DNA of 64,000 nucleotides from contig NZ_JADUCM010000002.1 in the NCBI RefSeq assembly GCF_016009175.1, positions 310,001 to 374,000 on the forward strand, given 5' to 3'. Below the pieces are notes generated by a model that saw nothing but the letters and a program-made list of their open reading frames with translations, was not told the origin of the DNA and ran no database searches. How positions within the stretch are numbered: position 1 is the stretch's first letter; each line of letters opens with the position of its first letter. Shown here piece after piece: positions 34,841 through 42,700 of this stretch. Position numbers and translations under genes: made by a program. The DNA is from Pseudomonas alkylphenolica (GTDB taxonomy: Bacteria > Pseudomonadota > Gammaproteobacteria > Pseudomonadales > Pseudomonadaceae).

Positions 34841-36857
34841 TTTTGGAGATCCTCAATGTGTCTAATATGTTGATAACGGCAACTCGTTGAAGCTCCAAAG
34901 AGTTATGGTATGGAGAGCCTCTCGGAACTTCAGCCAATCTATCGTCGATGAAGTCATGTAGCTCCATTAGCTGCGGTATTCGATCCTGATCGTACAGCGC
35001 ATCTGTGCATGCCCCTTTGCCATGTCCACCACCACAATGTACAAGCGTATCTGCACCGCCCAATGAGCAATGCCCCCGCTTGGTACATCCTCCCGCTAGG
35101 GTCTCTCTCCAGCTGACAGCCCCTTTTTTTGCTGCCGACGCTAACTTATTGGCTTCTGTCGTCGTGACGATTTTAAGTATTTGAGCTTTGCGTATATCGC
35201 CGTGTGGGCTAACAAATCTCGGACTAAGTAGCCTAGTGATTTCTTTGCCTAGGACCTCATACATCGCCTTGAGGTACGTGGAGTAGGCTACACTATCAAG
35301 GTTCACCTTCGAAAACCCGCGGCCGTAGTAGAGACTCATCGCCCTAGTGACATGCTTTAATTGATATTGCAATGAGGCGTCAGATACAAGTCCAGAGGCC
35401 TGCATATTCACAGAGCCCGTGCGCCGGAGCTGGTGCCATGCAAAAGGCCAAGGTTTTCCGATTGCGTAACTGTTATCAAGTGATGGCGTCAATAGGCGGG
35501 CGTACTCAAGATCTAATTCGTTAATCCTGATTTCGTCTTCGCTGAAAAGTAATGGGTAGCTTTTCAATACGGACGAGTAGGATGAATAACTGGGGCGGGT
35601 TGTGAACTGTTTATCCATTCCGTTTCCTCGAGCCCAAGGTTCATATTGCCTTAGGTGATGCTGGGGGTTTGACTGTTGATCAAGCGGAATAGAAATACCA
35701 GATCGCTTGCTTGCTGTGATCGTCCTCAACTTGGCAACATGAGCTAATGTAGAGGTGGCTAAGGCCACTGACGGAGAAGTAATCCAGCGGGCATCCGGGT
35801 CGTTGATAGTCTTGGTGGTGATCCCACTGATAGTATAAATAGGCCCAAGTTGCGGGTCTTTCTCAATTTTGAGGCAGTCGCTACGCAGCCGCCACGCTTC
35901 ATCTATACGCATTAGAGAGAAGTTTAGTAGATAAGCCACACCTACCTTGGACGCAAGCGTCATATAACTGCCTAGGCTTGAAATAGTACATTTTTCTTTA
36001 GGGGCGTTTGGTCCGACTATCCATTTTTTAAGATTTTCATAGATTCCATGTTTGATTGCATAGTCCGTGAAATGACCAAAGTTCCTAACAAAGCCGGACC
36101 CTTCAAGGTCTCGCGAGTCGCTACCATTAGTATATAGGGCATCAAGTGATCCAAACTTGCCTTCATACAAGGCTATGCATTCATTATAGCAATTCGAAAT
36201 TCCGACGCTGACCTTTTGATAGTCATTAAGAAATTCTCTCAAGCGATTAACTTGATAGAGCCAAATTCTAGGTGGTATGTAGGCAGTTTGAGAACCTTCG
36301 TGTGCCGGAATTGCTGAGCTAAGGCGTCGAAGCGATTCTCGGTCGAGGATGACATGCCCGAACTCCGAGCGTTGCTCAAATAAATTATGTAAAAGGATAA
36401 GAGCTGCTTCGCCATGGGACGAAGAAAAATACGATGCCACTTTATCTACAATATCTGGGTGGCGGTACAGGCTCTCAATATTTACATCGTGCTCACTGCA
36501 GAGCTTGAAAATCGGTAATAGGTGGGTGAAGCGAGATTTCAGCGTGCCTGCATTGTTTACTGGTCGGGGTCCCCATAGCCACCATGCAGCAATAAGTTTC
36601 GCCATTTTAGAGCTGTTTGCTGATAGCTTTGATCGACCTCGGTTGTATTCAACAAAATTCAATCGCAAACTTCTTCCTGCCCAAGGTGAAAGATCCCATA
36701 TGTCATCACCATAGTGGCTAACAACTAATCCGTTGGCGTCGATCACTACAGGAAAATTATCGCTGGGAGGCCATGTTTTTGGACGATAATTCGGTGATTT
36801 CGTGTTTACAAAGGGCAGATTGAGTCCGAGCGCCATGCGGTTGTTTGTGGATATCAT
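34833..36857 (-). CDS. ginC: GinC-like tyrosine recombinase with Cys-rich C terminus
   Basis: 674 residues, large for a tyrosine recombinase. The catalytic Arg lies in LMRIDEAWRL, the HxLRR box in FAWHQLRRTGSVN, and a later His-Tyr pair in QLKHVTRAMSLYYGRG. The C-terminal part has a cluster of Cys and His residues (GGCTKRGHC, LVHCGGGHGKGAC) that may bind zinc. It starts 1 bp after the ginB stop. Base composition is AT-rich compared with the core genes. Confidence 0.85.
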   Translation of the reverse strand: MISTNNRMALGLNLPFVNTKSPNYRPKTWPPSDNFPVVIDANGLVVSHYGDDIWDLSPWAGRSLRLNFVEYNRGRSKLSANSSKMAKLIAAWWLWGPRPVNNAGTLKSRFTHLLPIFKLCSEHDVNIESLYRHPDIVDKVASYFSSSHGEAALILLHNLFEQRSEFGHVILDRESLRRLSSAIPAHEGSQTAYIPPRIWLYQVNRLREFLNDYQKVSVGISNCYNECIALYEGKFGSLDALYTNGSDSRDLEGSGFVRNFGHFTDYAIKHGIYENLKKWIVGPNAPKEKCTISSLGSYMTLASKVGVAYLLNFSLMRIDEAWRLRSDCLKIEKDPQLGPIYTISGITTKTINDPDARWITSPSVALATSTLAHVAKLRTITASKRSGISIPLDQQSNPQHHLRQYEPWARGNGMDKQFTTRPSYSSYSSVLKSYPLLFSEDEIRINELDLEYARLLTPSLDNSYAIGKPWPFAWHQLRRTGSVNMQASGLVSDASLQYQLKHVTRAMSLYYGRGFSKVNLDSVAYSTYLKAMYEVLGKEITRLLSPRFVSPHGDIRKAQILKIVTTTEANKLASAAKKGAVSWRETLAGGCTKRGHCSLGGADTLVHCGGGHGKGACTDALYDQDRIPQLMELHDFIDDRLAEVPRGSPYHNSLELQRVAVINILDTLRISKNG

Positions 36858-36858
36858 C

Positions 36859-38538
36859 CTACATCCTCAATTCCATAAGTGTTACAAAGCCGGCCCACTT
36901 TGGATGGTAATTTCCTTCCTCGATCCTAACGGCTGATTCATCAACCCATGGTGACATTTTTGGTAAAGTCTTAAATAATTCTAACTTCTCTGTTACTCGC
37001 TCCATAGTCATCTCGGCCGGGTGTTTATCTCGGGTCGCGCCGGTTGGTCTATGTGCCGCTAATTCCAGCGATTTCAGGTAGCGATACGTCGTTAAAGACC
37101 AAACGTGATCCAAGTCTTCTATATCTCTGTGATGGTCACAGAAGAGGCAGCCAGCAGGATTCACACAGTCTGGTTTCGGGAGGTTTTTGGGGGCTTCAGG
37201 ACGACCTGCGGGCTTGACTTTGACGCACACGCCTGGCCCTGGAGGTGAAAAGGCAGGGTCGTTTTTCTGATGATATCTGGTCAGCTCAGCGGCCGCGGCC
37301 TGATGGTTTGGTTGCTCGTAATTAAGCAAAAGTGTCAGCTCATCATGCTGTCCCATCTCAGCCGTCAGTTCGGGGTCTCTCGTTTTACGTAATAGCCAAT
37401 TGATTTTAGACAGTCGTAATTGTCTTGGTGATGTGTATGGGATATTCAGCTTTTCTAATACGTTTCTAACCCCCCTAAAATTAGGCGAGGTTGTCGGGGC
37501 CCTATGGAAATGCGAAGAAAGCGGGAATAACAAACCGTCTTCCGGGTAGAGCTCATTACGCCAAGCTAGGTATTTTTCAAAATGAGCCCGATACTCGCTA
37601 TATACATTAAATTCTACTTCGCCTTGTCGGCGATCCTTAAAAATTTTTTTGCAGTGATACCCGCCACTGTAGCTCTGGTATGCGAATCTACCATTTTTCA
37701 TATCAAGCGTTTGCGCAAGATTAGACTGAGTTTGGGCTACAAAAATTAATAATTCTGCTTCAATTCGCAGATTCATCAAAGGGTGCCGGGTTCGCCAGGA
37801 TCTATCTTCGACCCACGCCTTTCTTTTTCTGAGAGAGCTGCCTTTAAGGTGCCAGTCACCTTTCAGATTTGAGGGTGGTATTAGTTTGCTCCAGTGTTCG
37901 ATAGTCTCACCCGTTCGAAATTTCAACATGACAGGTAGATCACCCTTAACGTTTTCAACTGATAGGGACTCGCACAAGTCGAGGAGCACATTGCCCATTT
38001 CAAATAAGTTTTCAAAGTTAATTTTGTCGGCAGCCTTACCCCAATTTTTGGGCGAGGATTTTTTCCTCAGTCGAGAGAAGCTCATGATTCGCCTGTCACG
38101 ATCTAATACGCCGTCTATCACTGTCGCAATCCGTGTAGCCCGGCCAAATGCGGTTTGCAAACCCGTGCTGTTCCCTCTGCTATTGTCAAGCAACCAGTCA
38201 GTCCAATCCAAAAAGACTCTTTCAACTGTTGTTGCGGTCATTTCATAGTTGTTTTTATCTGCCCATGCATAAAGGGATCTTAGAATCTGATAAGAGCATT
38301 TTACTGTCTTTCCGCTTTTGCCAGCGGTGAGAGCACCGCGGAGGTGCTCGAAGAACCTAATAGCGAGGTCTTCCCGGGCTTGGAGCGGAGGTGATAAGTC
38401 TGAGGCTTCAATGGCGGCGGTCGCTTGGTCGATCGGCAACTCACTCAAACCCTTGTACAACAAGGAATTCAAGCTCCAAGGGGTTTCAAGTCGGCCATAT
38501 GGCTGGCCGCGAAACGTAAGATCTGGAGGACTTCTCAT
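36859..38538 (-). CDS. ginB: GinB-like tyrosine recombinase (catalytic Arg not evident)
   Basis: 559 residues. The C-terminal catalytic region shows PRQLRLSKINWLLRKT and GQHDELTLLLNYEQ with the late His and Tyr. The first catalytic Arg is not evident: FVAQTQSNLAQTLDM stands where it is expected. A Cys-rich segment, CVNPAGCLFCDHHRDI, near residue 475 may bind zinc. It overlaps ginA by 4 bases. It may act as a structural or regulatory partner in the recombinase trio. Confidence 0.82.
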   Translation of the reverse strand: MRSPPDLTFRGQPYGRLETPWSLNSLLYKGLSELPIDQATAAIEASDLSPPLQAREDLAIRFFEHLRGALTAGKSGKTVKCSYQILRSLYAWADKNNYEMTATTVERVFLDWTDWLLDNSRGNSTGLQTAFGRATRIATVIDGVLDRDRRIMSFSRLRKKSSPKNWGKAADKINFENLFEMGNVLLDLCESLSVENVKGDLPVMLKFRTGETIEHWSKLIPPSNLKGDWHLKGSSLRKRKAWVEDRSWRTRHPLMNLRIEAELLIFVAQTQSNLAQTLDMKNGRFAYQSYSGGYHCKKIFKDRRQGEVEFNVYSEYRAHFEKYLAWRNELYPEDGLLFPLSSHFHRAPTTSPNFRGVRNVLEKLNIPYTSPRQLRLSKINWLLRKTRDPELTAEMGQHDELTLLLNYEQPNHQAAAAELTRYHQKNDPAFSPPGPGVCVKVKPAGRPEAPKNLPKPDCVNPAGCLFCDHHRDIEDLDHVWSLTTYRYLKSLELAAHRPTGATRDKHPAEMTMERVTEKLELFKTLPKMSPWVDESAVRIEEGNYHPKWAGFVTLMELRM

Positions 38539-39815
38539 ACGTTTGACGCGTCACTATTTGCCGCTTCAAAAAAAGCCTTGGTGAAAGCGTTAGCCATCGA
38601 TATCTTGATAGGTGTGCGTTCGACGAATTTAATGTATTTAATGGTAGTAGACTCATCTTTATGTAACAAGGCGTCTTTAACTATTCCAATAGCGTGAATC
38701 GCGCCGCCCGCGTTGATAGCTAGTCGCGTCAAATCTGTCGCGAAGGTACACCGCGTTTGATGAAACTTGAAGGTGTTGAGAACGCTTATGCCTCGCTGCT
38801 TCCCTACTGCCCTAAGTGTATGCATCGCCACATTAATGGCTGGAGACCTATCCTTGTCGCGGTCAGCGTAGGGATTGCCGTGTTTTGTTAGGAATACTAA
38901 GTTTTTGTTATGTTTCGACGCTTTGGACTCTCTTAATATCCTATCGGTACTATAGCAATAGCTCAAAAGCTCACTAAGCAAAGCTTTGGTAATCCAGATA
39001 TGGCCTGTTACTCCATTTTTTGTTGATACTGGAGGAAAGGCGCCTGGCCCAACCGCTATCCTATAGAGCTCAGGAGTAGCTGGGTCTTCAACTGCGGCTT
39101 CGAGTGTTTGAATTGTCAGGCTTGCTAATGTTTGAATTCGCATGCCGGTAAAGAAGCCTGTCAAAAGTAGCAGATGAATTTCACGAGGGCAGCATTCTGC
39201 AGCCAAGTCTAATATTTTTTTTCGGTCCTGTTCAGAAACAGGAAAAAGACCGTCCTCCAGTTTTTCACCGACGGACGATTTGTTCGGTATGGACAGGCTT
39301 GTTGTGTTAACTGTAAGTGTCCGCTCTAGGCCAAAACTATTGTTGATTTTTACATTAATGAAGCTTTCTCTCCACATCGGCCATTCTGGGCTAAGTAGAC
39401 TATTGTGTCTCAGCCAGCGATAAAACTGGATCACTACCCGCATACGTTGAGAGGTTGTCGAAGGTGCTATGTATGTGGATTTTCTGGATCTGATCAAGAA
39501 CCCCCGATACTTCACCAAACATCTTTCGCTTTCTTTAATAGGGAAGTCACGCCAATCGGTACCTGTTCCTTCGAGCCATTTGGAGTATGCGTATATTGAT
39601 GCACACTTGGACTTTACGGTAGCAGGGTCCTTTTTTCCTTGAGTAGCTTGGAGCATTAACCAAAGATTTGCTTCTCGCCATGGAGATCCATTGGACCAGA
39701 ATATCTGAGGGAGTCCGTCGATGATTCGCGAAGCCGAAAGTTTTGACCATTCAACTTTGCCGTATTGCACTAAGGCACGATGTGGTGTGAATTGTATGTA
39801 TTCTTGACGTGCCAC
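38535..39815 (-). CDS. ginA: GinA-like tyrosine recombinase
   Basis: 426 residues. A core-binding domain lies in the first half. The catalytic residues are visible: Arg in GMRIQTLASL, HxxR in FHQTRCTFATDL, and the late His plus Tyr in LLHKDESTTIKYIKF. It is the first gene of the four-gene operon and is read away from the right island end. About 75 bp separate its start from the end repeat, and this gap contains two TGTCCATA-like boxes that could bind the recombinases. Confidence 0.87.
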   Translation of the reverse strand: MARQEYIQFTPHRALVQYGKVEWSKLSASRIIDGLPQIFWSNGSPWREANLWLMLQATQGKKDPATVKSKCASIYAYSKWLEGTGTDWRDFPIKESERCLVKYRGFLIRSRKSTYIAPSTTSQRMRVVIQFYRWLRHNSLLSPEWPMWRESFINVKINNSFGLERTLTVNTTSLSIPNKSSVGEKLEDGLFPVSEQDRKKILDLAAECCPREIHLLLLTGFFTGMRIQTLASLTIQTLEAAVEDPATPELYRIAVGPGAFPPVSTKNGVTGHIWITKALLSELLSYCYSTDRILRESKASKHNKNLVFLTKHGNPYADRDKDRSPAINVAMHTLRAVGKQRGISVLNTFKFHQTRCTFATDLTRLAINAGGAIHAIGIVKDALLHKDESTTIKYIKFVERTPIKISMANAFTKAFFEAANSDASNV

Positions 39816-39861
39816 GATTCGCCATCCTAATTCTGCTTTCGAGGAGAAGCTCTACCTGCTT

Positions 39862-39927
39862 TGTCCATAGCGTGCCAATTCAACTGTGCTTAGTCCATAG
39901 CGCCAACTAACCTGTGTCCGCCGTCTT
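39862..39927. repeat. Right island end (attR-like) with direct TGTCCATA boxes
   Basis: TGTCCATA at 39862-39869 and AGTCCATA at 39892-39899 are direct copies 30 bp apart. The imperfect terminal repeat CCGCCGTCTT lies at 39918-39927 inside the comM codons for Lys-Asp-Gly-Gly. Confidence 0.7.
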
Positions 39928-40153
39928 TGGGCAAGTCGGCCGGGGCGAGGTTGAGGGTGATGCGCCGTGCGGGGAACTCGAGGCCTGAATTGAGGATCGC
40001 GCTACGCACCCGGTCCTTGCTTTCCTTCACCGTGGCTTCAGGCAGCCCCACCAGCGTCAGGGCAGGCAGGCCGTTGGCCAGATGGGCTTCAACGCTGACT
40101 GCTGGTGCGGACACACCCACCTGGGCGCGGCTGTGGACAAGGGCGAGTGACAT
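39890..40153 (-). pseudogene. comM: comM (yifB) 5' fragment, split by the genomic island
   Basis: It encodes the first 79 residues of ComM, from MSLALVHSRAQVG to APADLPKDGG. Eight island-encoded residues and a stop codon at 39890 follow. This is the S5-like N-terminal domain without the AAA+ core. The remaining part lies at 14717-15980. Confidence 0.92.
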
Positions 40154-40359
40154 GAACGCTCCATGATCTAGACGGGGCCGCGTCCTGCGGCGTTGCAAGG
40201 ATAGTGGGGCGAACGGGGGGAGGCGGGAGAAGAGTGCGTCCGGGTTTTTCCGGACGACTCAAGGGCACATGAACAGCAGCCTCATTAAAGCCCGAAAGCT
40301 TCAGTTGAGTATTGGCTATACTTTTATCCGCCCCATAGTTCGAGCTTGGAGTTATTACC

Positions 40360-40746
40360 ATGAAAAGCACGACACTTGGCAAACATCCGATGTCTATAAA
40401 GCGTAGTAAATTTTATTTCATGTGCGCCTTACTGCTACTGGCGGGTTGTGCACACAACCCTGATATAAGAACCAGCGGCGATAACGTTGACGGTATTACT
40501 TCAAAGAGTGATAAAGCCTACATCGACTGCGTCAAGGACGAAGTGCAGAGCTACACCTCAACGTACACGGTGGAAAACGGCGGTAAAACCGACCTGTTCA
40601 TCGGCTCGACCAATCCCGGCACCACCGACGGCCTGGTCGAGGTTTCCAGCACAAACGGCCACAGCCTGTACACCGCCTACCAGCGCGATGCCTGGTATGA
40701 CAAAGGCCGGCTGCTGGACGCCGCGCAAGCGTGCTCCAGAGGATAG
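40360..40746 (+). CDS. Small lipoprotein of unknown function
   Basis: 128 residues. The signal peptide carries the lipobox LLLAGC with the acylated Cys near residue 30. The mature part contains a conserved-looking YIDCVKDEVQ segment and two more cysteines that could form a disulfide. GGAG lies about 8 bases before the ATG at 40360; a second ATG at 40390 would give a shorter signal peptide. No family was recognised. Confidence 0.72.
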   Translation: MKSTTLGKHPMSIKRSKFYFMCALLLLAGCAHNPDIRTSGDNVDGITSKSDKAYIDCVKDEVQSYTSTYTVENGGKTDLFIGSTNPGTTDGLVEVSSTNGHSLYTAYQRDAWYDKGRLLDAAQACSRG

Positions 40747-41335
40747 CTGCCAGCCAACGGGTGGCTGCGTGGTAGGGAGATGACGAAAGCCGAGATGACT
40801 TGTCAGGGGCAAGCAGGTTGTCTCGATTTCGTCAGTAACACGTTGTTGTTTTGCGACTTTCATTTTTGTTGTGCTTTCTATATGGATACTCTCAACTATT
40901 TAGGTGGCAATACTTCTGTTATTCAAGAGAGGCTTGCGTGCTTTGTGCTTGTTTGTGTCAGAAGTTTCTGAATCGATACCATCGAAGGCACTGCGCCATT
41001 GAAGTTGCCGCCGTACGCACTTACCCTGCACAAGTCTTATCAGACTCGATTTGTATTGCAGGTCAATGGTGGCTGTGCGTGGGGCACTTTAGAGTGCGCC
41101 GGTTCCTGTGCCCGGTCTGCGAACCCGCACACAGCTGCCACCTTTCGATTCGCAGCGAGCGGTGGTTTGTACGTCCACCGACCCAACCCGGTCTGCACTC
41201 AGTAATCGTTCATAAAATAGAACGCTAGAGCCAAATTTCACCGTCTACCGCTCCAAAGGTGATGAATTTAATGTGTGTCCATCAACGCGAAACACCCAAC
41301 ACACACTGAGTCAACCACCTTTAGGAGCACCGACC
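40747..41335. other. About 590 bp without a supported gene
   Basis: Short frames exist on both strands, but none has a good start site or protein-like composition. The last 60 bases hold the leader and AGGAG site of the hydrolase gene. Nothing else was recognised. Confidence 0.5.
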
Positions 41336-41965
41336 ATGACCTCGTTCAAATACAACCGCCTGAACAAAGACGACGCCGCTGTGCTGCTGGTCGACCACCA
41401 GGCCGGCCTGCTGTCGCTGGTTCGCGACATCGAGCCGGACAAGTTCAAGAACAATGTGCTGGCCGTGGCCGACCTGGCCAAGTTCTTCAACTTGCCTACC
41501 ATTCTTACCACCAGTTTCGAGCAAGGCCCCAACGGCCCGCTGATGCCAGAGCTCAAAGCGCTGTTCCCGGATGCCCCGTACATCGCTCGCCCGGGCCAGA
41601 TCAACGCCTGGGACAACGAAGACTTCGTCAAGGCGGTGAAGGCCACAGGCAAGAAGCAGCTGATCATTGCCGGTGTGGTGACTGAGGTGTGTGTGGCCTT
41701 CCCGGCGCTGTCGGCTCTGGAAGAAGAGTTCGAGGTGTTTGTGGTCACCGATGCCTCCGGCACCTTCAACGCGATGACCCGCGATGCCGCCTGGAACCGC
41801 ATGAGCGCAGCCGGTGCGCAGTTGATGAACTGGTTCGGCGTGGCCTGTGAGCTGCACCGCGACTGGCGCAACGACATCGAAGGCCTGGCCGCCCTGTGCT
41901 CGAACCACATTCCGGACTACCGCAACCTGATGACCAGCTACAACGCGCTGACGGCTGGCAAATAA
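41336..41965 (+). CDS. Isochorismatase-like hydrolase (YcaC type)
   Basis: 209 residues of the cysteine-hydrolase superfamily. The Asp is in LLVDHQAGL and the nucleophilic Cys in VVTEVCVAFPAL. The size and start (FKYNRLNKDDAAVLLVDHQ) match YcaC-like octameric hydrolases, whose substrate is unknown. AGGAG precedes the ATG at 41336; an earlier in-frame ATG would add 21 unlikely residues. The ABM-domain and amidohydrolase genes follow and may form one unit. Confidence 0.9.
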   Translation: MTSFKYNRLNKDDAAVLLVDHQAGLLSLVRDIEPDKFKNNVLAVADLAKFFNLPTILTTSFEQGPNGPLMPELKALFPDAPYIARPGQINAWDNEDFVKAVKATGKKQLIIAGVVTEVCVAFPALSALEEEFEVFVVTDASGTFNAMTRDAAWNRMSAAGAQLMNWFGVACELHRDWRNDIEGLAALCSNHIPDYRNLMTSYNALTAGK

Positions 41966-42056
41966 GCCCGAACGCTACAGCGTCGCTGCACAGACCAGGG
42001 CCCGCCCACTGGCACACAGTGGGCACCGGCCAGCCGCTCATGCCGAGGGAATGCCG

Positions 42057-42623
42057 ATGAACACTGCAACCCCAGACAACCGCAACGTGGTAACCCTGGT
42101 GATCCAGCACAAGGCGCGTGCCGATGCATTGCCGCGCTACGAGGCATGGCTGCGGCGCGCAGTGGCCACCGCCCGCCAGCAACCGGGCCATCTGGACGTC
42201 AACGTGATTCGCCCGGATGACGGCGGTCGCCATTTCACCACGGTGGTGCGCTTTGCCGAAGCCGACCTGCTGCACGCCTGGGTGAACTCTGCCGAGCGTC
42301 AGGCACTGGTCGAAGAGGTGCTGCCGTTGCTTGAAGAGGGCGATCACACCCAGGTCCACAACGACCCGGAGTTCTGGTTCACCCCGCCCAGCAGCACCAC
42401 GCCGCCACCGCCACGCTGGAAACAGGCGGTGCTCACCTACCTGGTGATCTGCCCGCTGACCTTGATTGTGCCCCAGCTGCTGGCGCCTTTGTTTGCCTAC
42501 TTCCCGCAGTTGGGGCATGGGCTGGTCAGCAACCTGATCATCAACCTGTTCATCATTGTGCCGGTGGTGTTCTACATCATGCCCTGGCTGAGCCGTCGCT
42601 GCGCCGGCTGGTTGCGCCGCTGA
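42057..42623 (+). CDS. ABM-domain protein with C-terminal membrane helices
   Basis: 188 residues. An antibiotic-biosynthesis-monooxygenase-like ferredoxin fold covers about 10-100 (VTLVIQHKARADALPRYEAWL). A proline-rich linker and two membrane helices follow (TYLVICPLTLIVPQLLAPLF and NLIINLFIIVPVVFYI). Such fusions are found in many Proteobacteria with unknown role. The second ATG was chosen because GAGGGA is 6 bases upstream of it, while the first ATG touches it. Confidence 0.85.
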   Translation: MNTATPDNRNVVTLVIQHKARADALPRYEAWLRRAVATARQQPGHLDVNVIRPDDGGRHFTTVVRFAEADLLHAWVNSAERQALVEEVLPLLEEGDHTQVHNDPEFWFTPPSSTTPPPPRWKQAVLTYLVICPLTLIVPQLLAPLFAYFPQLGHGLVSNLIINLFIIVPVVFYIMPWLSRRCAGWLRR

Positions 42624-42700
42624 AGCATCGATGTGACAGCAAGTGCAATACAGCGTTGCTAACCTCAACCGGTCGATGCCGTTTTCACATGGAGACCACC

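Larger units (their letters stand above)
15979..39927. mobile_element. GInt-type genomic island inserted in comM, carrying arsenic resistance
   Basis: About 23.9 kb separates the two halves of comM. The right end has four overlapping genes for three tyrosine recombinases and a small helical protein, the ginABCD arrangement that defines GInt islands. The left end is short and AT-rich, as in the published tripartite structure (gin operon, cargo, AT-rich 3' end). Imperfect direct repeats flank it: CCACCGGCTT at 15979-15988 and CCGCCGTCTT at 39918-39927. The latter encodes the conserved ComM Lys-Asp-Gly-Gly. TATGGACA-like boxes occur at both ends. No transposase, plasmid or conjugation genes are present. 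Confidence 0.88.

Noticed and set aside
15979..39927. Tn7/Tn6022-like transposon or AbaR-type island in comM
   Set aside because: No tniA/tniB or other DDE transposase genes are present; the ends carry a tyrosine-recombinase operon and imperfect repeats, not a 5-bp duplication.
15979..39927. Class 1 integron or ICE
   Set aside because: No attC sites, intI or conjugation genes were seen, and the three recombinases are not of the IntI type.
40851..41228. A possible 125-residue protein in the gap after the lipoprotein
   Set aside because: Composition is unlike a real protein, no ribosome-binding site is seen and overlapping frames look equally open.
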